A DNA stretch of 44,315 nt from an uncultured Clostridia bacterium (GTDB lineage Bacteria > Bacillota > Clostridia > Oscillospirales > Acutalibacteraceae): assembly GCA_947628175.1 (NCBI GenBank), contig CANQZA010000010.1:1-44315 (forward strand), written 5' to 3'. Of the stretch, positions 34,935 to 43,513 are shown piece after piece. Both the position numbers and the translations under genes were made by a program. Below the pieces are notes generated by a model that saw nothing but the letters and a program-made list of their open reading frames with translations, was not told the origin of the DNA and did no database searches. Within the stretch, counting starts at the first letter, position 1. Each line of letters opens with the position of its first letter.

Positions 34935-35576
34935 TTAACCTAAATATTCCTCAAATACAGGATACACATCGTCAAGAATGGAACCGAGTCCCATTTTGTC
35001 GGCAATATCACACAGAAACAAAAATTTTCTCTTTATTTCCTCTTTTTCACAGCAGAACACCATCGGATTGAGCCAGATGTTTATAAGCAGCACCATAACC
35101 TGAGCAAGCTCCTTTGGATAATCGGTTACGATTGAACCGTCTTTCATTCCCTGCTCTAACGCCGGCTCAAAAAAGACCGGAGCAAGATGGTTAACCGTCC
35201 GATTGAGATAGTCGCTTAAAAGCTCGGGCGTCTTTTTGTAATCCACCTTCATTGAGGCAAATTTTTTCTCGTCCGGATCTTTAAGGCTTGCAACAAACAT
35301 TTTTTTTATTTTGTCTCTGCCGTTGAGAGTGTTATCCCTGAGTATGATTTTCCAGTCATCAAGAAGATGATTGTTTGCATACATATCAGTCATAACAGCA
35401 AGAAGAATATCATTTTTTGACTTGAAATGATGATATACCGCGCCCTTTGTAAGTCCGCCGAGATTATCAATAATATCCTGCACAGTTGTATTTTCGTAGC
35501 CGTTTTTCAAAAAAAGGCAGGTCGCCTTTTCAATAATAAGTTTTCTTGTTTCCTCAGGATATTTGTTTCTTGACAT
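34935..35576 (-). CDS. TetR/AcrR-family transcriptional regulator
   Basis: This 213-residue repressor-type regulator has the TetR helix-turn-helix at about 8-55 (TRKLIIEKATCLFLKNGYENTTVQDIIDNLGGLTKGAVYHHFKSK, seen in pieces). The C-terminal ligand domain is not assignable. A 19-bp palindrome overlaps the region just after the -10 box of its own promoter, and a near-identical copy precedes the broken transporter, so it likely controls itself and that gene. It may now control only itself if the transporter is dead. AGGAAGAG precedes the ATG at 35576. Confidence 0.92.
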   Translation of the reverse strand: MSRNKYPEETRKLIIEKATCLFLKNGYENTTVQDIIDNLGGLTKGAVYHHFKSKNDILLAVMTDMYANNHLLDDWKIILRDNTLNGRDKIKKMFVASLKDPDEKKFASMKVDYKKTPELLSDYLNRTVNHLAPVFFEPALEQGMKDGSIVTDYPKELAQVMVLLINIWLNPMVFCCEKEEIKRKFLFLCDIADKMGLGSILDDVYPVFEEYLG

Positions 35577-35589
35577 AGGTCTCTTCCTT

Positions 35590-35608
35590 TACATACTTTC
35601 GGTATGTA
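35590..35608. promoter_or_regulatory. TetR-type operator at the tetR promoter
   Basis: The palindrome TACATACTTTCGGTATGTA has arms identical to those at 34751-34769. It lies directly downstream of the tetR -10 box, a typical autorepression position. Confidence 0.85.
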
Positions 35609-35611
35609 AAT

Positions 35612-35640
35612 ATGATATCATATTACGATATTTATGTCAA
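35612..35640 (-). promoter_or_regulatory. sigma-A promoter of tetR
   Basis: On the minus strand TTGACA (35640-35635), a 17-bp spacer and TATCAT (35617-35612) are followed at once by the operator palindrome and then the tetR ribosome binding site. Confidence 0.8.
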
Positions 35641-35644
35641 CACC

Positions 35645-35685
35645 TAAAAAAAACAGGGAGCTGTCCCTGTAACAGGACAGCTCCC
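35645..35685 (-). terminator. intrinsic terminator of the Cys-rich protein gene
   Basis: On the minus strand GGGAGCTGTCC and GGACAGCTCCC form an 11-bp perfect stem with an 8-nt loop, followed by a run of eight T residues. It lies just after the gene that ends at 35703 and shields tetR from read-through. Confidence 0.93.
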
Positions 35686-35702
35686 GCTTGTGTATTATGC
35701 TT

Positions 35703-36545
35703 TTACTGTGTCTGCTGATTTTGCTGAGCATTGTTGTCTGCATTATTATTCTGATTATTGCAGGGAATACAGTTAGTTCTCTCAGCAGGGAAAAATTCAT
35801 CAACAGGAAAATCAATCGATTGGAAGGTTTCGCAAGGATTTGAAGTATTGCAGTTACATTCTCTTTCAGGAATACAATAGTCGTATGCAGGAATAAGAAT
35901 CTGGGTATCTCTCTCCATCTGGACTATTGAAAACAGTCCGAGCGTCACAAGTATTGCCTTTGAGGCACCGCAGGAAGGCATAGAATCCTCCACTGAATTT
36001 AAAATAGACTGCGGAAAAGAAGAGCATACCGGAACAGGACAGTCACAACTGTCGCAGATATCTGTTGAGAGTATAACAGGGTCAACCGCCTGCACCTTTG
36101 CAACAGGATTTGTATACTGCGGAGCAACAGGACAGTCAATTAACTCGCTTACCGGATTTGATACAAATACCTTTACATCTCCGTCGCTTCCGTAAAGAAT
36201 ACATTTCTTGTTGAACTGTGCGAAGCCGATAGCAACCTGAGGAGTAGTACATGGTGTTGCATAGGTATCAAAGCACAGTTTGAAATAAAATGTTATGTCA
36301 ACACTATAAAATCCCCTGTTAAACGGCACCTCCTCAACATCAATGCTCACCTCGTCAATAACACAGTCGCGTGTTTTTACGGTAACCGCTTCATCAATAA
36401 GCCTTTGTGAGCGTGAAAAAAATGTAACTCTTAAATCTTCAAGACAATCCTTGCTGACACAACTGTCAAATATGCGCTTTGTGTCGATACATACTGCCTC
36501 ATTTATTCGTCTTTCTCCTGTATCTAAGATTGGATTATCAGGCAT
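35703..36545 (-). CDS. Cys-rich protein of unknown function
   Basis: I do not recognise a named domain. The 280-residue product has no signal peptide or membrane segment, 19 cysteines spread over its length (NEAVCIDTKRIFDSC, DICDSCDCPVPVC, CIPERECNCNTSNPC, NCIPC) and a Gln/Asn-rich end (NNQNNNADNNAQQNQQTQ). Segments such as VPFNRGFYSVDITFYFK and LVTLGLFSIVQMERD look well structured. Similar proteins occur in many Clostridia, from memory and without assigned role; a spore-coat or structural function is only a guess from composition. It is a single gene with its own terminator. The ATG at 36545 follows AAGGAG, which can be covered by a leader inverted repeat. Confidence 0.85.
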   Translation of the reverse strand: MPDNPILDTGERRINEAVCIDTKRIFDSCVSKDCLEDLRVTFFSRSQRLIDEAVTVKTRDCVIDEVSIDVEEVPFNRGFYSVDITFYFKLCFDTYATPCTTPQVAIGFAQFNKKCILYGSDGDVKVFVSNPVSELIDCPVAPQYTNPVAKVQAVDPVILSTDICDSCDCPVPVCSSFPQSILNSVEDSMPSCGASKAILVTLGLFSIVQMERDTQILIPAYDYCIPERECNCNTSNPCETFQSIDFPVDEFFPAERTNCIPCNNQNNNADNNAQQNQQTQ

Positions 36546-36550
36546 AACAA

Positions 36551-36603
36551 AACTCCTTCTTAAAATATTGAAGTAAACTTCAGTAACATTCTATGAAGGA
36601 GTT
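36551..36603 (-). promoter_or_regulatory. leader inverted repeat covering the ribosome binding site
   Basis: On the minus strand AACTCCTTC (36603-36595) is perfectly complementary to GAAGGAGTT (36559-36551), which contains the AAGGAG site of the gene starting at 36545. Between the arms lies a 14-bp dyad TGAAGTTTACTTCA (36582-36569). No T run follows, so it is not a terminator. It could mask translation start, or the inner dyad could bind a protein. Confidence 0.6.
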
Positions 36604-36695
36604 AAAAAAATGATAATGATTTAATTTGTTTGAAATAAACCTTTTTTGAAGATGCTTTTTGACTCTGCAAAACTGTTTTTCACACGAATCCTCTG

Positions 36696-39287
36696 TCAGT
36701 CAGCCGAAATTTCATTTACCGTAAACGATCTTATATGCGGAGCATATGTATCTCTGCCGTCAAATCTTGTTTTTCCGCTGTTTGAAAAGGTCAGCGTGTT
36801 TTCACCTTTTTTTAAATCGACATATGCCGTAACGGTTTTATAGTGGTTCCAGCTATATGTATTACGGCAGTAGATATCCTGTGATGCGCCGCCAACTGAC
36901 AGCGTTATATACCTCTCAATCAAATCGACATTATAGGCATGTTTGCCGCCCTCTTCATTATTTGCATAAAGGAGGGTGAGTGCATAGGTTCCCGCCCTTT
37001 TAACATGAATCTTATATTCGGCACTTCCCGAATTGCAGGAAATACCATCAAGATAATGAACATTAATAGCCTCGTTTGTATTCATTTTCGCCGTACCCGA
37101 CAGCTTGCCCTGCCCGGCTGATACAGTGAGAGAGGTCTGCTTTTTTTGACTCGGAGCTATAATAAATTCTTCAACGGGCTCATTGATTTTTACATCAATA
37201 TAATTAAGTCCCCTCATCAGATAAATCACATTATCCTCAGAAACAGAAACTTCATTTCCGTTAATCAAAGCTTTTTCAAAACTGCCGCCGGACTTGATAT
37301 GAACATCATAATAACCGTCCGCAGGGGCAACGGCCAGATAGGACTGCGTATTTTCGTCTGTTCTGTCGCTGTCCTTTAAAACAGCAAGCTCGTTATTCTC
37401 ATCAGGCTGGGTCACAAGCAGAGAATCCAGAACAATAGTGCCTGTTTTATGTTTAAAGGATATTATATGCTCGCCTTTTTCAAGTTCATACTCCATTGTA
37501 ATACAGTCGGTATATTCGCTCTTAATTGTGTTTTCAAACGAAACCTCTGTTTCCTTGCCGTCAATTGTCATAACGGATGTTGACGCAACACGGTCATCGG
37601 AATTCTGAACACCATTTTCGTCAAAGGCACCGTCATTTGAATTGCCGTAAATGATATTAAGGTCATATTTTCCGTCCTTGGGAACACGGAAGTGAAGCTC
37701 AATACCGTCGCCTTCTTTTTCCATTCCGCCGACCATTCCGTTTAACTCGCCGGTTGTGGCATATGCGCTGTCATATGTATACGCGCTTCCCAAAAGCGTT
37801 CCGCGCTCAAATTCATATCTCTTACTGTATGATTCTTTTTCGTATTTATAATCGGGTTCATCCTCCTTGGCAGGAGAAACCGTGATATGATAAGCGTCTG
37901 CCTCATCCATATCCTTCATATGAATTTTAAGGGTTGAGCCGCTGACAGTCGTTGTATAATTCGTAATTAATTCAGGTGAATGAACCACACCTGAAATGCC
38001 TTTATAGGAAACGCCCTCAACAGCAACATGGACTCTCTTGCCTTTAAAGGCAGTTTGATCAAGATTTTTCAGCTTTACGACCGCTCTGCCTTTTCTGCCG
38101 CCACAGATGATATCTATTTTGTCCTCATTGTCGCCAATACAGGCAATGCCCATAAAGCCCTGTGAAGTATATTCCTCTTTTCTTTTTATAAAGGCATTTT
38201 CAAAATTGGATTTAAAAAGATCCTGATATTCTATATCTACTGTCTCCCCCTGCATATCAGCATACCAGCGGTAGAGCCACCAGTTTGAATTGGGGGAATT
38301 ATCATCGGCTGCAACATCGCAAAGATTATCCGCAAGACGCCAGTATGCATTATCACCGTATACCTTTGTCAACTCAATCTGTGTGATATACTGCAGCATT
38401 TTGCCGGGCAGGCCGTTGTCCTGCATTCTGCCGTATTCCGTAACAATTATCGGGAGTTCATCTATACCGAGGCTGCTCTCAATAGCGCGGTAATCACTTA
38501 CATGCTTTTTCCAGAAATAGACGGAAAAATCACTGAGCTCATGATAAATCATAATTTCGGGCACGCACTTATTCTCACAACAATATTTAAGAAAAGGATT
38601 TATTTCGTTATTATCGTAGTCACAAAAGCCCGGACCGCCGATCAGCGCGTCAGGATAAATGGATTTTACGAAATCATATGTAATTTTCCACGCTTCAAAG
38701 AAGTTTTGCATACCCTGTTCATTATATACACCGTATGCACCGTTGTCATCCTTCACCGTTTCGCCGAACCATACACCATTGTCACACTCATTAAACAGGC
38801 AGTAAACTATTTTGTCACTGTATGAAGTTTTTGAGAGATATTTTACTGCCTTTTCAACCTTTGGCAGGTAATCCTGCATCAAAAACGCTTTCCAATCATA
38901 TGAACCGTTTGCGCGCATTTCATTGATGCTTTCATTTTCATAGTACCATGTTGAATAAACATCCTGAAGATAAACAACATTGTACTGTGTATTTTCAAGC
39001 TGTTCACAGACATTGTCAATATCGCCCACAGGATGCTGCAGACCGCCTGCGACCTTTTGTGAAACAGTTGATATATCAACACTTTCAGTCATATTTTCTG
39101 ACGGTACTCCCTTTTCGGCAATACCGTAAAGATAACCTGATGCTCCGGAGGTTACTGCGCCTGTTTTCTTGGAAAAATCGGCAGTGAGACTCGGTTTATA
39201 CATAATGAAAAATCCGCCGGCAAGAAGTACGGAAATCAACACAAAACACAGTATAACAGAAAAAAATACTTTTAAAAACCGTTTCAT
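36696..39287 (-). CDS. membrane-anchored GH39-like glycosidase with carbohydrate-binding modules
   Basis: This 863-residue extracytoplasmic protein has an uncleaved-looking N-terminal membrane segment (about 5-30). A clan-A glycosidase barrel follows (about 45-400) with likely acid/base Glu167 in YCLFNECDNGVW and nucleophile Glu284 in PIIVTEYGRM, resembling GH39 (beta-xylosidase/alpha-iduronidase) and related families. A beta-rich domain comes next (about 400-500), then two CBM6/CBM35-like modules (about 510-640, YEFERGTLLGSAYTYDS; about 735-863, YKIHVKRAGTYALTLLYANN). It starts 4 bp after the lipid-kinase gene and ends the operon. The substrate is unknown; xylan-type, host or self exopolysaccharide are all possible. 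Confidence 0.78.
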   Translation of the reverse strand: MKRFLKVFFSVILCFVLISVLLAGGFFIMYKPSLTADFSKKTGAVTSGASGYLYGIAEKGVPSENMTESVDISTVSQKVAGGLQHPVGDIDNVCEQLENTQYNVVYLQDVYSTWYYENESINEMRANGSYDWKAFLMQDYLPKVEKAVKYLSKTSYSDKIVYCLFNECDNGVWFGETVKDDNGAYGVYNEQGMQNFFEAWKITYDFVKSIYPDALIGGPGFCDYDNNEINPFLKYCCENKCVPEIMIYHELSDFSVYFWKKHVSDYRAIESSLGIDELPIIVTEYGRMQDNGLPGKMLQYITQIELTKVYGDNAYWRLADNLCDVAADDNSPNSNWWLYRWYADMQGETVDIEYQDLFKSNFENAFIKRKEEYTSQGFMGIACIGDNEDKIDIICGGRKGRAVVKLKNLDQTAFKGKRVHVAVEGVSYKGISGVVHSPELITNYTTTVSGSTLKIHMKDMDEADAYHITVSPAKEDEPDYKYEKESYSKRYEFERGTLLGSAYTYDSAYATTGELNGMVGGMEKEGDGIELHFRVPKDGKYDLNIIYGNSNDGAFDENGVQNSDDRVASTSVMTIDGKETEVSFENTIKSEYTDCITMEYELEKGEHIISFKHKTGTIVLDSLLVTQPDENNELAVLKDSDRTDENTQSYLAVAPADGYYDVHIKSGGSFEKALINGNEVSVSEDNVIYLMRGLNYIDVKINEPVEEFIIAPSQKKQTSLTVSAGQGKLSGTAKMNTNEAINVHYLDGISCNSGSAEYKIHVKRAGTYALTLLYANNEEGGKHAYNVDLIERYITLSVGGASQDIYCRNTYSWNHYKTVTAYVDLKKGENTLTFSNSGKTRFDGRDTYAPHIRSFTVNEISAD

Positions 39288-39291
39288 AGAA

Positions 39292-40242
39292 TCATTCCTT
39301 TATGAAGCAGAGCTTTAACGCTTTTTTATCAACTCTGAATGTAACCCGGGTGTAATTGAAATCCTCTCCGTCACAGTTGCCGAGAAGGGGAAGTCCGTCT
39401 GCGGAGGTAACCGTCCCGCCGATTACATACCCCTTGCGAAGTTGCTTTATTGCGTCGATATCACCCTTACTGTATTTGGGAATAAGCGGTAGTGCCTTTA
39501 CCGCATTAACAGGTTCAACCAAAGCAAAATCAAGAAGTCCGTCATCAAGCTTTGCATTCGGAGCGGGGCAGAAACCTCCTCCGTAATAGCTTGCATTGCA
39601 TATTGCAAATAAAGTGTAATCAATGGGATTAGCCGTTATTTTGTATGGCTTATTATTTTCGTCTATGCAGTCAAGGTCTATATTGATTTGGTATTTCATA
39701 GACTGACAAAGCACAGGCAAAATAGCAATATTATAGGCCTGGTGACCTAATGCGGGAATCCTGCCTGCAATTTTTCTGCCGATTTGCTCAACCTTTGTAT
39801 CAAGGCCGTAGCTCATAACATTGATACATTTTTCGCCGTTATAATCAATCAGGTCAATAGGTTTTACATCGTATCTGATTTTGCCGTTATAAAACCCGAA
39901 CGCTTTGATAACATTCTCCACATTTATTTTTTTTGTCGCATAAATCTTTTTTGCAAAATCATTACCGGTTCCCAACGGCAACACCATCATCGGAGTATCA
40001 CTGCCTGCAAGACCGTTTGCAATCTCATGAACAGTTCCGTCACCGCCGCATGAAACAATCACACATCCGTCACCGTATTGCTTGGAATACGACCGGGCAA
40101 TATTTTCTGCATCACCCTTTGACTTTGTTTCCTCCAAAATCATTTCATCATTAATAAGTCGGAATGTAGATTTAATCCTTGAGAAAATTCTTGTTTTATT
40201 ATCATTGCCTGCAATGGGATTAATAATAAATATGTATTTCAC
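39292..40242 (-). CDS. diacylglycerol kinase family lipid kinase
   Basis: This 316-residue protein of the DagK/YegS/LCB5 family phosphorylates diacylglycerol or a similar lipid at the inner membrane face. Signatures are FIINPIAGNDN at the start, VSCGGDGTVHEIANGL (nucleotide-binding GGDGT), MMVLPLGTGNDFAKKIY and the late GGGFCPAPNAKLDDGLLDFALV. It recycles diacylglycerol released by envelope polymer synthesis in Firmicutes (DgkB role). It lies 28 bp after galK and 4 bp before the GH39-like gene. Substrate identity is inferred. Confidence 0.9.
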   Translation of the reverse strand: MKYIFIINPIAGNDNKTRIFSRIKSTFRLINDEMILEETKSKGDAENIARSYSKQYGDGCVIVSCGGDGTVHEIANGLAGSDTPMMVLPLGTGNDFAKKIYATKKINVENVIKAFGFYNGKIRYDVKPIDLIDYNGEKCINVMSYGLDTKVEQIGRKIAGRIPALGHQAYNIAILPVLCQSMKYQINIDLDCIDENNKPYKITANPIDYTLFAICNASYYGGGFCPAPNAKLDDGLLDFALVEPVNAVKALPLIPKYSKGDIDAIKQLRKGYVIGGTVTSADGLPLLGNCDGEDFNYTRVTFRVDKKALKLCFIKE

Positions 40243-40270
40243 TTTACCGTTTCCCTCTTTTCTTCGCCGG

Positions 40271-41551
40271 TTATATTACTCTTGCACCGCCTATCGGTCT
40301 GATTGTGAGAATATGACACGAGCCCTCCCCGAAAACATCATCCATGGTACTCCTATACTTTTCAAGCATATCATTGGGGACAAACGCCTGTATCGTTCCT
40401 GCAAAACCGCCGCCGTGAACACGCCATGCTCCTTTACCTCTGAGAATTTCCTCGCTAAGGCAAAGAGCAAGCGAAAGCTTTTGCTGCGTGGGAGCCTTAT
40501 TCGTATATACATTTTGATTATATAAAAACGACGAAAGACCTGAATCGGTAATAACCCTTTTAAATCCCTCAAAATCGTTGCTCTCCAGACAGGAAACGGC
40601 TCTTTCCACTCTCTTATTTTCATTGAAAAAGTGTACCGCACGAAGCAATGCTCTGTCATTCACCTTACCTGTAAGCACACAAATGGAGGACATAAACTCC
40701 TCATAACTGACTTCTCTTAAAACAGTTTTTCCGAGTGCCTTTGCAACAGATTCCATTTCACTGCGCACTGCGGCGTAATCATCTGTAAGATCACTGTGAT
40801 TGCCGTGTGTGTCTACAATACAAAGGCTGTGACCGGATTTATTAAAATCAAAATTAATTTTGCTTATAACAGGATTTTCAACACTTTTAAAATCAATCGT
40901 CACAAAAGTACCTACAGATGATGCCGTTTGGTCAAGCAAACCCGACGGCTTACCGAAAAATACATTTTCACTATATTGTGCAGCTTTGGCAATGGTAACC
41001 GCGTCGATATTGCCGTCGTTATAAAGATGTGAAATAACCGTTCCTATAAGTACCTCAAAAGCCGCAGATGAGGAAAGTCCCGATCCGCCCATCACATCAC
41101 TTGTGGTACAGGCATTAAAACCGCCTATCTTATAACCGTTCTCTTTAAGGCGTGCCGCAACACCCTTTACCATAGCGGTAGAGTGTCCGAATTTTGATTT
41201 ATCGAGGCTGAGATCGGATAAATCAACAACATTCATGGAATGACCCTCTGATTTCTCATGAATAATATTGTTATCCGTCGGAGCGGCAACGGCAATCGCA
41301 TCCAGATTTATCGACGCCGCAAGCACCCTGCCATTATTATGATCGGTGTGGTTACCGCAGATTTCCGTGCGACCCGGAGCACTTAATACCATTACATCGC
41401 CCGTGTCTCCAAATATTTCAATAAATTTATTTGCGGTTCGTATGTACCGCGGCTTTTGCTTTTCAACAGCCTCGTCGGTAACATAAACCCTTTTGAGCAT
41501 GGTGTCCGCGTTACCTGATTCAATCATTTTAATTAATTCCGACGGTTTCAT
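40271..41551 (-). CDS. galK: galactokinase-type GHMP kinase
   Basis: This 426-residue cytoplasmic kinase would convert galactose to galactose 1-phosphate. GalK signatures are SAPGRTEICGNHTDHNNGRVLAASI (seen in two parts; the classical form is GRVNLIGEHTDYN-G), MGGSGLSSSAAFEV (ATP loop) and WRVHGGGFAGTIQAF. An N-terminal extension of about 50 residues precedes the signature, as in a long clostridial GalK type. The changes GNHTDHN and GRTEICG leave room for another sugar such as galactosamine or arabinose. No galE or galT is nearby. It is tightly packed between the DedA-like gene (12 bp) and the lipid-kinase gene (28 bp). Confidence 0.85.
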   Translation of the reverse strand: MKPSELIKMIESGNADTMLKRVYVTDEAVEKQKPRYIRTANKFIEIFGDTGDVMVLSAPGRTEICGNHTDHNNGRVLAASINLDAIAVAAPTDNNIIHEKSEGHSMNVVDLSDLSLDKSKFGHSTAMVKGVAARLKENGYKIGGFNACTTSDVMGGSGLSSSAAFEVLIGTVISHLYNDGNIDAVTIAKAAQYSENVFFGKPSGLLDQTASSVGTFVTIDFKSVENPVISKINFDFNKSGHSLCIVDTHGNHSDLTDDYAAVRSEMESVAKALGKTVLREVSYEEFMSSICVLTGKVNDRALLRAVHFFNENKRVERAVSCLESNDFEGFKRVITDSGLSSFLYNQNVYTNKAPTQQKLSLALCLSEEILRGKGAWRVHGGGFAGTIQAFVPNDMLEKYRSTMDDVFGEGSCHILTIRPIGGARVI

Positions 41552-41563
41552 GTTTTACACTCC

Positions 41564-42334
41564 TTAAAGAACAATTTTATATTTTTCCTTTTCAGAATAA
41601 ATCAAAAGTGTTTGATTCATCTGTCTGGACTTTCTGCCATAAAAAATATTGAATGTTATAACCGATACACCCGTAAAGCCTATGATGATCATAAGCAAAA
41701 CAATAAACTGAACAGAAAACGGATTATAAATCGCTGAGCCGATTTTTGTATAGATATAAAGCCTTGGCATAAATCCGAGCAAGCTCAGGCAAATATAGTA
41801 AATAAAATCATATCTCATGGAACCATAGTACTTTGATACCATTCCGAGCGGAATACTCGGCACAATTCTTGAAACAAACAGTATATAAGGATTTCCGTTT
41901 CCGCGAAATTGAATCCAGTCTCTTACAAAATGAAGCTGCCGTATTCCAAGAATCATTCCTGTCCAGCCTCCGCCTATAAATTTTCCCTCCACATATTTGA
42001 CGGTGAAGAAAAACGCAAGAAAAACAAGATTTATAATGATTGCCTGTGTCATCGGAAAAACGATACCCGATATAACACATAAAAATCCCATCGGAATCGG
42101 AAGTTGACATTTTGCTATATATAAAGCAAAAATACAGATTAGTATTTCAATATCCGAGTCAAGCTTGACAATTGCCTCGTCTATACCCTTCAGCCAGTTA
42201 ATCAGTGTATCAAACCTGACCTCCAGCTTTGTATGATGATATAATACTACCGATAAAAAAATCAAAAGCGCCGCTGTTACAAGCAGAATGATATTTGTTA
42301 TTAAATTTGTCTGATGGCGTTTTTGCTGTTTCAC
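41564..42334 (-). CDS. DedA/TVP38-family membrane protein
   Basis: This is a 256-residue polytopic protein of the VTT (SNARE-associated/TVP38/TMEM64) family. It has an N-terminal membrane segment (about 12-32), a core with AKCQLPIPMGFLCVISGIVFP, LFVSRIVPSIPLGMVSKYYGSM (the family R-x-x-P loop) and LLGFMPRLYIYTKIG, and a last segment at about 205-230. Family members act in membrane lipid scrambling or transport, such as recycling undecaprenyl phosphate or phosphatidylethanolamine; the exact cargo is unknown. The neighbouring lipid kinase makes a shared envelope role plausible. It lies 28 bp after pheA. Confidence 0.85.
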   Translation of the reverse strand: MKQQKRHQTNLITNIILLVTAALLIFLSVVLYHHTKLEVRFDTLINWLKGIDEAIVKLDSDIEILICIFALYIAKCQLPIPMGFLCVISGIVFPMTQAIIINLVFLAFFFTVKYVEGKFIGGGWTGMILGIRQLHFVRDWIQFRGNGNPYILFVSRIVPSIPLGMVSKYYGSMRYDFIYYICLSLLGFMPRLYIYTKIGSAIYNPFSVQFIVLLMIIIGFTGVSVITFNIFYGRKSRQMNQTLLIYSEKEKYKIVL

Positions 42335-42362
42335 AAAGTCATCTCCAAATTTTTAAGATAAG

Positions 42363-43496
42363 CTATTCACATTCGTGGAAATTTCCCAAAAATGCAAAAT
42401 TCGGAAGTTCGTCGGACAATGCACAGATTAAGTCCAGTGTGGTTTCGTCTTTCACGCTTCCGAGAACATCAACATAAAAATAATAACTGAAATCACCGTT
42501 TCCCTTCGGTCTTGACTCCAGCTTTGTAAGATTGAGTCCTGCCATCGAAAATCTTCCGAGAACTCTGTAAAGAGAACCTGTCTTGTGCGGAGTCGCAAAA
42601 ATCAGTGATATTTTATCCGCGTTTTCCTCAATCACAAGCTCTTTTGAAATAACGATAAAACGCGTTGTGTTGTTGTTACTATTCTGCACACTTTTTCTTA
42701 ATATTTTCAAGCCGTATTTTTTTGCCGCAAGCTGCGAACAGATGACAGCTATATTATTCTTTTCAGACTCCGATACAAACTTTGCCGCGGCCGCGGTATT
42801 GGTATAGTTTACGCCTGTAAAGTTAAAACTTTTCAAGAAATAATTACACTGTGAAAGAGCCTGAGGATGAGAATAAACATCTGTTATATCCTCATACTTT
42901 GTACCCGGTTTTGCGCAAAGGCAGTGCTCTATCTTTAAATCATATGCACCAACGACATAAAATCTATACTTCATTATCAAATCATATGATTCATGAACAG
43001 AACCCGCTGTAGAATTCTCAACAGGAATGACACCGAATTTTGCCTCTCCCTTATCAACAGCTTCAAACACATCCTCAAACTGCTTGTAAAACTTGATTCC
43101 GGCGTCAGGAAAAAGGGCATTTGCCGTGACTGAACTGTACGCTCCGTCAACTCCCTGGCACGCAACCGTGATATTTTTATAAGCATCATTTTTTCTGTCA
43201 AGCGCCGCTGTTATTTGTTGGCGAAGCTGCTTTCCTCCGCCTATAATTTTATGCTGCAATGCTCTTGAGGCATCCATCGTGGCGGAAAAAACTGTCTTTA
43301 TTGTTTCACCGTGTTCACCGCATTTTTGAGCTACATTTTCAAGTATCTGCTGCTCTCTTTCCTCATTGAGTACGGGAATTCCTCTTTCAACCTTATATTT
43401 TGCCACATCCTCAGCAAGACTCATTCGCTTTAAAAGCAAGGGAATTAATTGAGCATCAATTTTATCAATTTCTTTTCTCAGTCCTAATAAATCCAT
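42363..43496 (-). CDS. pheA: bifunctional chorismate mutase / prephenate dehydratase
   Basis: This 377-residue enzyme makes phenylpyruvate from chorismate. The AroQ-type chorismate mutase domain is at 1-85 (LRKEIDKIDAQLIPLLLKRM, VAKYKVERGIPV). Prephenate dehydratase follows from about 108 to 290 (ACQGVDGAYSS, GVIPVENSTAGSV, VYSHPQALSQC and NNNTTRFIVI with the catalytic Thr). A C-terminal ACT domain carries ESRP, which binds phenylalanine for feedback control. The ATG at 43496 lies 17 bp after aroC, behind AAAAGGA. Domain order is the standard P-protein arrangement. Confidence 0.96.
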   Translation of the reverse strand: MDLLGLRKEIDKIDAQLIPLLLKRMSLAEDVAKYKVERGIPVLNEEREQQILENVAQKCGEHGETIKTVFSATMDASRALQHKIIGGGKQLRQQITAALDRKNDAYKNITVACQGVDGAYSSVTANALFPDAGIKFYKQFEDVFEAVDKGEAKFGVIPVENSTAGSVHESYDLIMKYRFYVVGAYDLKIEHCLCAKPGTKYEDITDVYSHPQALSQCNYFLKSFNFTGVNYTNTAAAAKFVSESEKNNIAVICSQLAAKKYGLKILRKSVQNSNNNTTRFIVISKELVIEENADKISLIFATPHKTGSLYRVLGRFSMAGLNLTKLESRPKGNGDFSYYFYVDVLGSVKDETTLDLICALSDELPNFAFLGNFHECE

Positions 43497-43513
43497 TAAA
43501 ATAATATCCTTTT

